A stretch of DNA of 64,000 nucleotides from Nocardia africana NBRC 100379 (GTDB lineage: Bacteria; Actinomycetota; Actinomycetes; Mycobacteriales; Mycobacteriaceae): positions 372,001 through 436,000 of the forward strand of contig NZ_BDAV01000006.1 of NCBI RefSeq assembly GCF_001612635.1, written 5' to 3'. Below the pieces are notes generated by a model. The model did not search any database and was not told the origin of the DNA. It worked only from the letters and a program-made list of their open reading frames with translations. Numbering within the stretch: position 1 is the stretch's first letter; every line of letters begins with the position of its first letter. Below are positions 26,067-34,799 of this stretch, one piece after another. The translations under genes and the position numbers were made by a program.

Positions 26067-26930
26067 TCACAGTGAGCGCAGACGCGGCACCAGCTCCGCC
26101 GCACGTTCGGCGTATTCGACCGGATTCCGGTCCGGCATGATGTCGAATTGCGTAATTCCCAGCGCCGCATAGCGTTCGGCGTCGGCGACGAAGGCGTCGG
26201 GATCGTCGACGACCGGGCCCAGATAGGTGGCGGTCTTGCGGATCGCGTCGTAATCGCGCCCCTCGGCCGCGCAATGGGCGCGCAGCACATCGAGTTTGTG
26301 CGTGACGTCCTCGGGCGAGGAGGCGAACAGATTGCACGCGTCGGCGTAGCGGGCGACCAGCAGCAGCGTCTTCTTCTCACCGCCCCCACCGATCAGGATC
26401 GGCGGCCGCGGACGGCTCAACGGCGCGGGTACGCACAATGTTTCGTCCAATCGGTAGTGCGCGCCGCGATACGGGCCGTTGTCGTCGCTCCACATCTGCA
26501 GGCAGATCTGCAGCGTCTCCTCGAGCCGTTCGAAGCGCACCCCCATCGGCACCAGCGGCACGCCCAGCCCGCGCTGCTCCCGCTCGTACCAGGAGGCGCC
26601 GATGCCGAGCTGCGCCCGCCCGCCCGACAGCACATCGAGGGTGGTGACGATCTTGGCGAGCAGACCGGGGTACCGGTACATCACGCCGGTCACCAGTACC
26701 GCCAGGCGCATCCGCTCGGTCAGCGCGGCCACGTACCCCAGGGTCGTATAGGCCTCGAGCATCGGCTCCTCGGCCACCCCGGCGTGTTCCATCTGGAAGT
26801 AGTGATCCATCACCGTGAATTCGGTGAAACCGCCCTCCTCGGCGATCCGCGCGGTCTCCGCGATGGCGCCCGCGGTGCGAGCCGGATCGGCGGGAGTGGA
26901 GAAGTTCCAGTAGTGCAGACTCAGTTCCAT
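26067..26930 (-). CDS. LLM class F420-dependent oxidoreductase
   Basis: A 287-aa luciferase-like protein from the ATG at 26930 (MELSLHYWNFSTP), preceded by GAGG; longer in-frame starts exist but lack a ribosome site. Conserved blocks are FTVMDHYFQM, PMLEAYTTLGYVAALT, VLVTGVMYRYPGLLAKIVTTLDVLSGGR and RPRPPILIGGGGEKKTLLLVARYADACNLF. It is a paralogue of 8294-9205 and belongs to the TIGR03560-like F420-dependent group. Substrate unknown. Confidence 0.9.
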   Translation of the reverse strand: MELSLHYWNFSTPADPARTAGAIAETARIAEEGGFTEFTVMDHYFQMEHAGVAEEPMLEAYTTLGYVAALTERMRLAVLVTGVMYRYPGLLAKIVTTLDVLSGGRAQLGIGASWYEREQRGLGVPLVPMGVRFERLEETLQICLQMWSDDNGPYRGAHYRLDETLCVPAPLSRPRPPILIGGGGEKKTLLLVARYADACNLFASSPEDVTHKLDVLRAHCAAEGRDYDAIRKTATYLGPVVDDPDAFVADAERYAALGITQFDIMPDRNPVEYAERAAELVPRLRSL

Positions 26931-27085
26931 GACGCCTCGATTCTGCGCAGCGGTGGACAGGTGTCGATACCCGCACACAGCCTATCCATCACCACGGCAC
27001 CACCGGCGTCGCGCGCCACGGGCGGCGTGAATCCGTTGCGGCCGTTGCCTATTCGAAGGCGGATCGATGAGCCTGCGCCGGTGGG

Positions 27086-27520
27086 TCACAAATCGAACGG
27101 GAGAATCCGGAAGGACCGCATGCCGGGCGACAACGGCTCGATCGCGCGGAAATCCCGCTGGTCGAGGGTGAGGATCCGATCGGTCTTGTACCTGTCCGCA
27201 AGAACGACACCGACCGCGTCGGCCAAATCGAGCCGCAAACCCTCGTACTTCTGCCGGACGGACTGAGCCGCGACAACATCGGCAGGCTTCAACTCCGCCA
27301 ACCGGTATTGACCTTCGGTCATGCGATCGGCCAACGCGTCCACAACCTGCATCGCGGCGGAAAAGTCCAGGTCGCGGTGGATCAAATGGTCCAGCTCGGT
27401 GAGAACCAGAGGTGAGATCGCCAGGATTTCTCTGTCCAAAATTTCGGCGATGCGCGGCTGTTCGGGCTGGTCTGCATCGAATCCAGCGAACAGCGCCGAA
27501 GTATCCGCGACGATGATCAC
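27086..27520 (-). CDS. vapC: VapC-type PIN-domain toxin
   Basis: A 144-aa PIN-domain ribonuclease. The acidic metal-binding residues are Asp6 (VADTSALF), Glu42 (LTELDHL), Asp98/Asp101 (RLDLADAVGVVLAD) and Asp120 (TLDQRDF). Toxins of this type cleave tRNA or rRNA when freed from VapB. Its start overlaps the antitoxin stop by 4 bp, the usual VapBC arrangement. All active-site residues look intact, so the module is probably functional. Confidence 0.92.
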   Translation of the reverse strand: MIIVADTSALFAGFDADQPEQPRIAEILDREILAISPLVLTELDHLIHRDLDFSAAMQVVDALADRMTEGQYRLAELKPADVVAAQSVRQKYEGLRLDLADAVGVVLADRYKTDRILTLDQRDFRAIEPLSPGMRSFRILPFDL

Positions 27521-27756
27521 CGCCGGGCCGCTCGCTCTTTGATATGGGCGTGAATGTCGTCATCCATGGAGGCCGCATCACGGACGCGCCCACTCCGAAA
27601 GACCGGCAGCGCTCGCTTTTTCGGGAGACCGGACGTCTCCAGCAGTTGCCGGATGGCGGTCCGGATCAACTCCGCCTTACTGACGCCGGTGGCCGCTGAT
27701 ACGGCGTCGAGACGCATCTCCAAGTCCTCCGGAAGGTACACGGTGGTCTTGTTCAT
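27517..27756 (-). CDS. vapB: VapB-type ribbon-helix-helix antitoxin
   Basis: A 79-aa protein starting MNKTTVYLPEDLEMRLDAVSAATGVSKAELIRTAI, a ribbon-helix-helix DNA-binding domain (strand TTVYLP, then two helices). The C-terminal part (FRSGRVRDAASMDDDIHAHIKERAARR) should wrap and inhibit the toxin. There is no ribosome site before the ATG; instead a palindromic TA-rich promoter element ends 1 nt upstream, suggesting a leaderless transcript. RHH antitoxins usually repress their own promoter with the toxin as co-repressor. Confidence 0.9.
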   Translation of the reverse strand: MNKTTVYLPEDLEMRLDAVSAATGVSKAELIRTAIRQLLETSGLPKKRALPVFRSGRVRDAASMDDDIHAHIKERAARR

Positions 27757-27757
27757 G

Positions 27758-27767
27758 CCATATATGG
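27758..27767 (-). promoter_or_regulatory. Palindromic -10/operator of vapBC
   Basis: CCATATATGG is a perfect 10-bp palindrome that contains a TATATG -10 element and ends 1 nt before the vapB start codon. If it is the -10, transcription begins at or next to the ATG, and RHH binding to the palindrome would shut off the promoter. Confidence 0.5.
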
Positions 27768-27861
27768 TACCACCCGTCCGGCGCCAGTCACTTACGCACC
27801 GTAACTCGTTCGATACTGGTTAATTGCCCGCTACCGTGTTCACTGGACTTATCCTGCCCAC

Positions 27862-28452
27862 ATGACAACCAGCAAAGAGGGAGTATACGTGGGGCCATTG
27901 CACCAATTGGCCCGTGGCGCATGGCAATCATTGCTGGTCATCGGCCTGCTGTCGGTGATCGTCGGGATTATCGTGCTCGTCTGGCCCGGTCCGACGCTCG
28001 CCGTGGCCGGCATCCTGTTCGGCGTCTACCTGCTGATCTCCGGGATTCTGCAGTTGATCGCCGCCTTCGGCCCGCACGTCAGCACCGGCTACCGGGTACT
28101 GACTCTCATCAGCGGCATCCTGTCGTTCATCCTCGCCTTCTTCGCCTTCCGCAGTATCGGCAACTCGCTGGTGCTGCTGGCCCTGTGGATCGGCATCAGC
28201 TGGCTTTTCCGCGGCATCGCCGCCATGGTCGCGGGAGCCGAAGCGCCGCAAGGGGTTCCGGGCCGCGGCTGGGCGATCTTCTTCGGCGTCCTGTTGTTGA
28301 TCGGCGGTATCGCACTGGTGGTCTGGCCCATCCACTCGATCACCGTGCTGGCGCTGGTCGTCGGCTGGTGGCTGATCTTCATGGGCGTGATGGAGATGAT
28401 CTACGCATTCGAAGTCCGCAGCGTGGCCAAGAAGACTCCTGCCGAGCTGTGA
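27862..28452 (+). CDS. HdeD family (DUF308) membrane protein
   Basis: A 196-aa protein with six predicted membrane spans (e.g. LLVIGLLSVIVGIIVLVWPG, AVAGILFGVYLLISGILQL, FFGVLLLIGGIALVVWP). The repeated GxxxxxxGIxxLxWP pattern in two halves is the DUF308/HdeD signature. In E. coli HdeD helps acid resistance at high cell density; in actinobacteria the role is undefined but stress-related expression is common. The start ATG is followed by a short basic cytoplasmic tail. A GlsB-type gene follows after 97 bp. Confidence 0.9.
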   Translation: MTTSKEGVYVGPLHQLARGAWQSLLVIGLLSVIVGIIVLVWPGPTLAVAGILFGVYLLISGILQLIAAFGPHVSTGYRVLTLISGILSFILAFFAFRSIGNSLVLLALWIGISWLFRGIAAMVAGAEAPQGVPGRGWAIFFGVLLLIGGIALVVWPIHSITVLALVVGWWLIFMGVMEMIYAFEVRSVAKKTPAEL

Positions 28453-28549
28453 TCGGCCGGTACGGCCCTTCGCCAACATGCGCCTGCGGACCGGGCCTTT
28501 CCCCTGCTACGGTCGGGTCCCCTACAGGTTGCCCGCAAGGAGATTCACC

Positions 28550-28813
28550 ATGGGTATCATCACGATGATCATCATCGGCCTCATCGCCGGTGCGATCGCT
28601 CGCCTCCTGGTTCCCGGTAAGGAGAACTTCGGCTGGATTCTGACCATCGTGCTAGGCATCGTCGGCGGTTACGTCGGCGGGACCCTGGGCAGTCTGGTCT
28701 TCGCCCCGCACAAGTTCAGTGTCCACCCACCCGTCCAGCACACCTTCCTCGGCGCGATCGTCGGTTCCGTGATCATCCTGCTCATCTACAAGGCGATCCG
28801 CAGTCGCGTCTGA
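28550..28813 (+). CDS. GlsB/YeaQ/YmgE family stress membrane protein
   Basis: An 87-aa transglycosylase-associated protein family member with three membrane spans (GIITMIIIGLIAGAIARLLVPG, the Gly-rich GWILTIVLGIVGGYVGGTLG, and FLGAIVGSVIILLIYKAIR). The ATG at 28550 has AAGGAG 7 nt upstream, so it is preferred to the longer frame. The family is induced by general stress in many bacteria but has no assigned biochemical activity. A strong hairpin terminator follows. Confidence 0.92.
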   Translation: MGIITMIIIGLIAGAIARLLVPGKENFGWILTIVLGIVGGYVGGTLGSLVFAPHKFSVHPPVQHTFLGAIVGSVIILLIYKAIRSRV

Positions 28814-28824
28814 GCGCATACGAC

Positions 28825-28856
28825 ACGGGCCCGGCTCCCTCGGGAGCCGGGCCCGT
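28825..28856. terminator. Bidirectional hairpin terminator
   Basis: Perfect 14-bp arms ACGGGCCCGGCTCC and GGAGCCGGGCCCGT with a CTCG tetraloop lie between two converging genes (the GlsB-type gene and the orphan MCE gene), 11 and 12 bp from their stops. Confidence 0.85.
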
Positions 28857-28868
28857 TGCCGTCTCGGG

Positions 28869-29912
28869 TCAGGGCCGGCAGACCGCCGACTGGGAATGTC
28901 CGCCGATCTGCGAAAACAGCCCGCGCGGGAACAGGATTCCGTACAGCGAGACGTCGAGGGAACACAGATAGGCGGTGGCGTAGGTGCCGTCCGCGGTGAA
29001 CTTGCCGACGTCGGACAGGATTCCGGGCAGATCGATCGCGGCCTGATCCAGTTTCGCGCCGTTGTCGATCAGCAGCGTCAGCGCGTCCCGAGTGGAGTTC
29101 TGCGCCGGAACCAGTTTCGGCTGCACCTGCGAGACCATCGCCACCAGACTGTCCGTGGCGGTGGCGATCCGGACCGTCGAGGCCAGCAGCGATTGCCCTT
29201 GGTCGTAGAGTCCGCTGATCAGCGCCCGGGTCTGAGTGATCAGGGTTTCCAGTTCGCCGCTGCGCCGGGCCAGACCCGACATCACGCCGGACAGGTTGGT
29301 GATGATGTCTTTCAGGATCGCGTCGCGACGCTCGAAGTCCGACGCCAATGCGGCGGCCTGGGTGATGAAGGCGGACAGTGATACGCCGTCGCCCTGCAGC
29401 GCCTGGATCAACGTCGTCGACAGGTCGTTCACCTGTTCCGGGAGCAGATTCTCGAACAGCGGCTGAAAGCCGTTGAGAAAGGCCGAGATATCGAAGGACG
29501 GCTCGGTGTGCTCCAGCGGAATTCGCCCACCGGCCGCGAGCACGTGCGCATCCGGCGCGGTACCGGGCGCCAGCGCGAGGTAGCGCTGACCGATCAGGTT
29601 CTGATAGCGGACCAGCGCCTTGGTATCGGAGTAGAGATGCTGATCGCGCTGCACCTCGAAGGTCACCTTCGCCAGATGCTTGTTGGTCTGGGGGTTGACG
29701 TCGAAGCCGATCGCGGTGACCTTGCCGACCCGCACGCCGGCGATCCGCACGTCGTCGTTGGGCCGCAATCCGAGCACATCGCTGAAGATCGCCGAATAGC
29801 GGTCGGTCGGGCCGCTCACGGTGCGCGCCAGGGTATTCCAGATGACCACCGTGACCAGAATCGAGACGATGGCGAATGCGCCGAACCCGAGTGCCTGCTT
29901 GCGGATGCTCAT
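28869..29912 (-). CDS. Orphan MCE (MlaD-domain) family protein
   Basis: A 347-aa protein with an N-terminal membrane anchor (ALGFGAFAIVSILVTVVIW), an MCE/MlaD domain (residues about 36-115, with LRPNDDVRIAGVRVGKV and the YLALAPG end) and a long helical region (120-300) as in actinobacterial MceB-F proteins. It has no lipobox. MCE proteins form hexameric lipid-binding rings that feed an ATP-driven importer. Unlike the genes at 60.5-64 kb it is alone, with no YrbE, ATPase or other mce gene beside it. The start could be the GTG two codons earlier. Confidence 0.88.
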   Translation of the reverse strand: MSIRKQALGFGAFAIVSILVTVVIWNTLARTVSGPTDRYSAIFSDVLGLRPNDDVRIAGVRVGKVTAIGFDVNPQTNKHLAKVTFEVQRDQHLYSDTKALVRYQNLIGQRYLALAPGTAPDAHVLAAGGRIPLEHTEPSFDISAFLNGFQPLFENLLPEQVNDLSTTLIQALQGDGVSLSAFITQAAALASDFERRDAILKDIITNLSGVMSGLARRSGELETLITQTRALISGLYDQGQSLLASTVRIATATDSLVAMVSQVQPKLVPAQNSTRDALTLLIDNGAKLDQAAIDLPGILSDVGKFTADGTYATAYLCSLDVSLYGILFPRGLFSQIGGHSQSAVCRP

Positions 29913-30054
29913 CGGCACCCGGAACCACGGACGAGCAAAACCACGCCTCCTCGAACTTCACACGAAACCCGAAACGCCGGCAATGATTGCGCTGACCGCA
30001 GGCACTGTAGTCGGAGGCGCCCGATTGTGACCCGAGCCACGCCGGTCGGAGACG

Positions 30055-30089
30055 ACAACAGCCCGGCGCTGATCGCGCCGGGCTGTTGT
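30055..30089 (-). terminator. Hairpin terminator after the 30124-31332 gene
   Basis: Perfect 15-bp arms ACAACAGCCCGGCGC and GCGCCGGGCTGTTGT around TGATC, 34 bp beyond the stop codon of the leftward membrane-protein gene. The stretch 29913-30123 otherwise holds no gene. Confidence 0.85.
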
Positions 30090-30123
30090 GCGGACGGTAC
30101 GAGGGGACGTACCGGAGTCTGGA

Positions 30124-31332
30124 TCAGTCCACGATCGAGCCGTTGGAGGCCGCGCGCTGCTTCGCGGCGCGGGCCGCCCTCCGCTCGGCACGCATCTGCT
30201 CGAGCTCCTGCTCGAGGCTGTCCGCGATGCGGAACTGGCCGGTGTCGTAGGCACTCAGCGGATCGGAGTCGTCGTCGGAGGCATCGGATTTCGCGGGCTT
30301 GCTCGCCTTGCCGTCGGCGACCGAATCCGCCGCATCGGTATCGGACCGGCGGCTCGAGGACTTCTTCGGGGTCCAGATATCCGGTTCGACAATGGGATCG
30401 ACCGTCTCCACCGTGCGCGCGGATTCGGCGGCCGGCGCGTCGGCAGTAGTGGTGGTGTCGCCGGCGCCCGGCAGCGCGGCCATCGGGGCCGGACGGGTGT
30501 CGGGCGCGGCCTGCCGGATGAAGCTGACGAAGGTCGGCATGCTGCGGCGAATCTGTTCGGCCGGGTCGGGCAGATCGCGGATCTGATCGGTGGCCTGGGT
30601 GATGGCCTGGCCGTAGCGCTGGCTGGCCGCGTCGTGCACCAGCAGCGCCACACCGATCATCACCGGTGCCACGGCGTGTACGCCGACGTTGTACCAGTCG
30701 CCACTGCGCAGGTACGGGTAGGTGTTGAGGCCGACGGTCAGCGCCAGCAGGGCCAGTTCGGCGAGCGCGACCTGACGGCGGCTCTCCAGGATGCCCCATT
30801 CGGCGACCTTGTTGGTGCCGATCATGATGATGACCAGGCAGACGCTGATCATTCCTTCGAGCAGGTAGCTGAACCAGTACAGCGGGTCGGTGGGGCCACC
30901 GGGCGCGATGTTGTGCTGCACGTTGACCGCCGACCACAGCATGCCGGCGATGACCACACCCGCGAGAGCGCGCATCGACCAGGCGCGATGCCGGTACAGC
31001 GACGCCACCTTCGCGTGCGGGCTGGATTCTCGTCTCTGCGCCGCAATTGCCTTGCGGGCCATCAACAGATCTCGCATATCGGCCTTCGCGATCGCTTCGG
31101 AGGTCTGCCTGGCGCGGTCGGACGTCGAAGCCGCCGCCTGTACATTTTTCCAGCGCTGTTCGCGTTCCTGCTCGCGGATCTTCTCCGCGAGTTCACGTTC
31201 GGCCTGCAGCTCGTTCTCGGAGAGGGCCTCGGTCAGCGCGGGATCGAACTGGTACGCAAGCCGCCCGCGGGCCTTCTCGACCCGTCGCGCGAGCTGCCTG
31301 ACCTCATCTTCTCCCGGGTGTTCGACGGTCAA
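30124..31332 (-). CDS. Multi-pass membrane protein with long cytoplasmic ends
   Basis: A 402-aa protein. Residues 1-110 are charged and helical, with a coiled-coil-like run (ENELQAERELAEKIREQERE). About residues 115-235 hold four membrane spans (MRALAGVVIAGMLWSAV, YLLEGMISVCLVIIMIG, ALAELALLALTVGLNTYPYL, HAVAPVMIGVALLVHDA). The C-terminal 150 residues are Pro/Ser/Asp-rich and end in a basic helix. The four-span core with HAVAPVMIGVALLVHDAAS loosely resembles actinobacterial DUF2637/Spd-like plasmid-transfer membrane proteins, but I cannot assign a function. No other transfer genes are near. Confidence 0.75.
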   Translation of the reverse strand: MTVEHPGEDEVRQLARRVEKARGRLAYQFDPALTEALSENELQAERELAEKIREQEREQRWKNVQAAASTSDRARQTSEAIAKADMRDLLMARKAIAAQRRESSPHAKVASLYRHRAWSMRALAGVVIAGMLWSAVNVQHNIAPGGPTDPLYWFSYLLEGMISVCLVIIMIGTNKVAEWGILESRRQVALAELALLALTVGLNTYPYLRSGDWYNVGVHAVAPVMIGVALLVHDAASQRYGQAITQATDQIRDLPDPAEQIRRSMPTFVSFIRQAAPDTRPAPMAALPGAGDTTTTADAPAAESARTVETVDPIVEPDIWTPKKSSSRRSDTDAADSVADGKASKPAKSDASDDDSDPLSAYDTGQFRIADSLEQELEQMRAERRAARAAKQRAASNGSIVD

Positions 31333-31560
31333 CTAGACCACCGCCCGGTGAGATACGGTGGCCGGCAAGTGTTCACGAAGTGGGAACGGCACATGCCATT
31401 CATAGTCGATGAACCGCCATCTGCGAAACTGCGGATTAGCCCCAATGCCAGACTTATTCGGCGTGTCGCGCGCGGCACGCCGATTCGGCGTGTCGCAATG
31501 GGCTGCGCGGCAGCGTGTTTCACCTGGTTCGGACCGAGCAGGTAACTGCTTCGGCCGCGG

Positions 31561-31860
31561 CGGAGATCCGGACCCCAGGTGCAGATTCGAGCCGTGGGGT
31601 GGAGACTCGGGGCCGCGGCGCCGGGAGCTCAGGCCGCGAGGCGAAGACTTCAGACCGCAGCGGCAGGGGCCCAGAGCGGAAACTCGGACCGCGGCGGCAG
31701 GGGCGCTCAGGCCGCGGGGTGGAGACTCCAGACTGCGGCGGCGTTCAGCCCTCGGAGCGGACACTCAGACCTGCGGCGGCAGGAGCCCAGGCCGCGGGAG
31801 CGGAGACTCGGAGCGCGGCGGCGGCGCAGGCCGGGGGCGGAGACTCGACCGGGCGTGGGG
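31561..31860. repeat. Degenerate GC-rich tandem repeat
   Basis: About seven or eight imperfect units of 36-44 bp occur head to tail. Each carries a core like GGAGACTCGGACCGCGGCGGC followed in alternate units by GCTCAGGCCGCGGG. Examples begin near 31600, 31641, 31676, 31719, 31755, 31799 and 31837. The array lies between the end of the 31864-32214 gene and the start of the 30124-31332 gene. All frames are open because of GC content, but the translations are low-complexity and no start is supported, so I do not call a gene in 31333-31863. Confidence 0.75.
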
Positions 31861-31863
31861 GGC

Positions 31864-32214
31864 TCAGGCCGCGGCGGCCCGCGCCAGCATCCGGCGCACC
31901 TCGTCCGGATCCTCCACGTCGACGACGATCCGGCTGAATTCGGTGCCGGTCAGCTCGATCCGCACCCCGCGTCCGTCGAAGCGGGTATCCCAGAACTCCT
32001 TGCGGCCTTTGCCGCGGAAGACACCGGCCGCGATCACGCCCGGGAAGAAGGTGCCCGGCGCGCGCATCCACGGCGGCCGGAGATCCACCTCGGCGGGCGC
32101 GACGACGGCGATGTGGGACAGATCGAAGCGCACCCGTTCGCACAGCGAGAGCAACCGGTGGGTGCCACGAACATGGACGGTGACCGTCGTACCCGTGATC
32201 TCGATATCGACCAT
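31864..32214 (-). CDS. Conserved protein of unknown function
   Basis: A 116-aa protein from ATG 32214 (MVDIEITGTTVTVHVRGTHR). The content is beta-rich, with KGRKEFWDTRFDGRGVRIELTG, a pattern seen in PH-like small actinobacterial proteins of unknown role. There is no signal peptide or membrane span. It is leftward, 106 bp downstream of the SDR at 32321 and could be the last gene of that operon. Its stop lies at the edge of a tandem repeat array. Function cannot be assigned. Confidence 0.75.
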   Translation of the reverse strand: MVDIEITGTTVTVHVRGTHRLLSLCERVRFDLSHIAVVAPAEVDLRPPWMRAPGTFFPGVIAAGVFRGKGRKEFWDTRFDGRGVRIELTGTEFSRIVVDVEDPDEVRRMLARAAAA

Positions 32215-32320
32215 CGCACACCTCATCTCGCCGAGTGGGTCCTCGGGATCCATGGTGCCGAGCGGTCCTGATCGGAATCTGTGCCGATCCTTTGAAATCT
32301 CTCAGATTTGCGAGCCCGGA

Positions 32321-33232
32321 TTACCGCTCGCGATCTGCGAGGATGCGCTGTTCGAGTCGCTGCGTCAGCGAACGCACCCGCTCGTCGACGCTCAGCTTGT
32401 GGTCGAGGGCCACGTTCACCGCGCCCCGCAGCAGGGCGTACGGCTCCCACCCCGCGGGCGCCACGGTGCGCGCGGACCGGCGTTCGATGCCACCGGCGAT
32501 CACCTCGGCGGCCCGCCGGGCGGTGATGCGCTGATTCAGCGGCCAGGGCAGCAGCGCGCCGAATTCGGCGCCCAGTTCGTCCTCGTCCAGGGTGTCGTGG
32601 GTCATCGCCGTCTCCACCACACCGAAATAGGCGATTCCGGCGGAGGCGCCCGTTCCGCCGAGTTCCACCCGCAGCGCGCGGCCGAGTTGTTCCACCCCGG
32701 CCTTGCTCACCATGTACGGCGAACCGCCCATACCGGGAGCGAACGCGGCACACGAGGAGACCACGACGACGTGGCCGTGCGCGGCGATGACGTCGTCGAG
32801 CGCGGGCTGGATGGTGTTGAAGGCGCCGGTGAGGTTGATCGCCAGCACCCGGTCGAAATCCTCGGGATCGAGCAGCCGCACGGTGGCCGGGCGCGGGACC
32901 ACGCCGGCGTTGGCCACCACCACATCGATGCGCCCGAAATTCTCCCGCACCTGTCCGACGGCCAGCCGCATTCCCTCCCGGTCGGCCACGTCGACGGTGA
33001 TCGCGACGGCCCGGATGCCCAGTGCGGACGCACTCGCACGGACGGCCTCGGCGTCGATATCGAACAGCGCGACGTAGGCGCCGCGGTCGTAGAGCCGCCG
33101 GGCCAGCTCGTAGCCGATGCCGGCGGCGCCGCCGGTGATGATCACGACCTTGTCGGCCACGTCGAATCGCTCGCCCCCGCCGATGACCGGGGCCAGCAGC
33201 GTGCGCACCATATCGAACGGTCCTGTGATCAT
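32321..33232 (-). CDS. Short-chain dehydrogenase/reductase
   Basis: A 303-aa SDR from ATG 33232 (overlapping the upstream monooxygenase stop by 4 bp). The cofactor loop GGAAGIG is near residue 35, VANAGVV near 109, the catalytic Ser in VSSCAAF and YMVSK near 172. A C-terminal extension (VNVALDHKLSVDERVRSLTQRLEQR) is typical of SDRs that pair with FAD monooxygenases in mycobacteria. It is the fourth gene of a TetR-controlled leftward operon and may oxidise an alcohol or reduce a ketone handled by the monooxygenase. Confidence 0.9.
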   Translation of the reverse strand: MITGPFDMVRTLLAPVIGGGERFDVADKVVIITGGAAGIGYELARRLYDRGAYVALFDIDAEAVRASASALGIRAVAITVDVADREGMRLAVGQVRENFGRIDVVVANAGVVPRPATVRLLDPEDFDRVLAINLTGAFNTIQPALDDVIAAHGHVVVVSSCAAFAPGMGGSPYMVSKAGVEQLGRALRVELGGTGASAGIAYFGVVETAMTHDTLDEDELGAEFGALLPWPLNQRITARRAAEVIAGGIERRSARTVAPAGWEPYALLRGAVNVALDHKLSVDERVRSLTQRLEQRILADRER

Positions 33233-34746
33233 CGGATACTGCTCATCTCCGCGGTGGTCGACTCCGGCGCGTGGCGCGACAGCAGGTAGGAGTCCGCGTC
33301 GAAACTCGCTACCCGGCGGCGGTATTCGAAACTCCAGTTCGGGTACAGCCCGGCGTTCTCGCCCTTGTCGGTGGTGTAGTAGCTGTCGCAGCCGCCGCCC
33401 AGCCACACGGTATCGCGACTACGCCGCCGCATCTCGTCGAGGAAGCGGTCCTGCACCGAGGCTCGGACCTCGACACGGTCGACAGCGTTGTCGCGCAGGG
33501 TTTTCAGCGCGTCGACGATATAGGCGATCTGCGATTCGATCATGAAGATCGCGGACTGGTTCCCCGCGGCGCCGAACGGTCCCAGAGTCAGGAACATATT
33601 GGGGAAACCCGCGATCGCCGCACCCAGATAACTGCTGGGCCGGCGGCGGTAGTGGTCGGCCACGGTCAGTCCGCCGACGCCCTCGATCCGCTCGTACAGT
33701 TTCGGTATCGCACCGAACCCGGTGCCCCAGACGATGGTGTCGATCGGGTACTCCGCACCGTCGGCGGTGACGATCGACTCGGGACGGATTTCGGCGATCG
33801 ACTCCGTCACCACCTCCACGTTGTCGCGGGTGAGGGCCGGATAGTACGCATCGGAGAAGATCGCGCGCTTGCAGCCGATCATGTAGTCGGGGGTCAGTTT
33901 CCGCCGCAGGGCAGGATCGCCGACCTGGCGGCGCAGCTGCATCCGCGACAATGCCTGGAACGGATGGCGGAAGCGGCGGTCGACGAATCCGACCAGGCCG
34001 AAACTCTCGATTCCCGCGTAGTAGGCGCCCCGGAGCGCGGTGCCCAGCAGCGGTAGCCGGCGCAACAGTGCGCGCTCCACGCCGAGCGTGGGCCGATCCA
34101 GGCGGGAGACGATCCACGGGGCCGAGCGCTGGAAGACCGTGAGCCGTCGCACCTTCGGCGCGATCTCGGGGATGAACTGCACCGCCGAGGCGCCCGTGCC
34201 GATCACGGCGACACGCTCGCCGGTCAGGTCGTGCTCGTGGTTCCAGTGCAGCGAGTGGAACTGGGTGCCGCGGAAAGTCTCGCGCCCCGGCATATTCGGA
34301 ATTTTCGCCTCGCTGAACGGGCCCACCGCCGAGATCAGCACATCGGCGCTGAGGACTCCCCGGTCGGTGCGCACGAGCCACCGCCGCCGCCCTTCGTCCC
34401 ACCGCGCGCGCTCTACGGCGGTGCCGAAGCGCATATGCCGCACGACATCGTGGCGTTCGGCGACGTCGCGCAGATAGCCGAGGATTTCGGGCTGGCGTCC
34501 GTAGGTGCGCGACCAGTCGGGATTCGGCGCGAAAGAATAGGAGTAGAGGTGCGAGGGCACATCGCAGGCGCAACCCGGATAGGTGTTGGCCTGCCAGGTG
34601 CCGCCCAGATCGCCGGCGCGTTCGAGAATCAGGAAGTCCTCGAATCCGGCCGCGCGCAACGACACCGCGAGGCCGATTCCGGCGACTCCGGCGCCGATCA
34701 CCGCGATCGGCGTGTGTTCGGCGGGGGCGCTCTCGGATACTGCCAT
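33229..34746 (-). CDS. Baeyer-Villiger-type flavin monooxygenase
   Basis: A 505-aa FAD/NADPH monooxygenase. The FAD motif GAGVAGIG is at about 18-25, the BVMO fingerprint FRGTQFHSLHW (FxGxxxHxxxW form) near 160, and the NADPH motif GTGASA near 182. DLGGTWQANTYPGCACDVPSHLYSYSF is the usual second block, and TGF near 355 closes the fold. Such enzymes insert oxygen into ketones or oxygenate heteroatoms. ATG 34746 is preceded by AAAGGA. It is coupled to the SDR gene by a 4-bp overlap. Substrate is not predictable. Confidence 0.92.
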   Translation of the reverse strand: MAVSESAPAEHTPIAVIGAGVAGIGLAVSLRAAGFEDFLILERAGDLGGTWQANTYPGCACDVPSHLYSYSFAPNPDWSRTYGRQPEILGYLRDVAERHDVVRHMRFGTAVERARWDEGRRRWLVRTDRGVLSADVLISAVGPFSEAKIPNMPGRETFRGTQFHSLHWNHEHDLTGERVAVIGTGASAVQFIPEIAPKVRRLTVFQRSAPWIVSRLDRPTLGVERALLRRLPLLGTALRGAYYAGIESFGLVGFVDRRFRHPFQALSRMQLRRQVGDPALRRKLTPDYMIGCKRAIFSDAYYPALTRDNVEVVTESIAEIRPESIVTADGAEYPIDTIVWGTGFGAIPKLYERIEGVGGLTVADHYRRRPSSYLGAAIAGFPNMFLTLGPFGAAGNQSAIFMIESQIAYIVDALKTLRDNAVDRVEVRASVQDRFLDEMRRRSRDTVWLGGGCDSYYTTDKGENAGLYPNWSFEYRRRVASFDADSYLLSRHAPESTTAEMSSIR

Positions 34747-34799
34747 CGTCGAATTCCTTTCGGTGCGGGCGTCGTTGCCCGAAACAACCGGTCTCGTAC

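Noticed and set aside
30124..31332. Plasmid-transfer (Spd/DUF2637) protein marking an integrated element
   Set aside because: The similarity is loose and no integrase, replication or other transfer gene, att repeat or composition change was found around it.
31409..33289. 626-codon plus-strand open frame covering the tandem repeat and the SDR
   Set aside because: It runs through non-coding repeats and antisense to the SDR; no start signal or family similarity.
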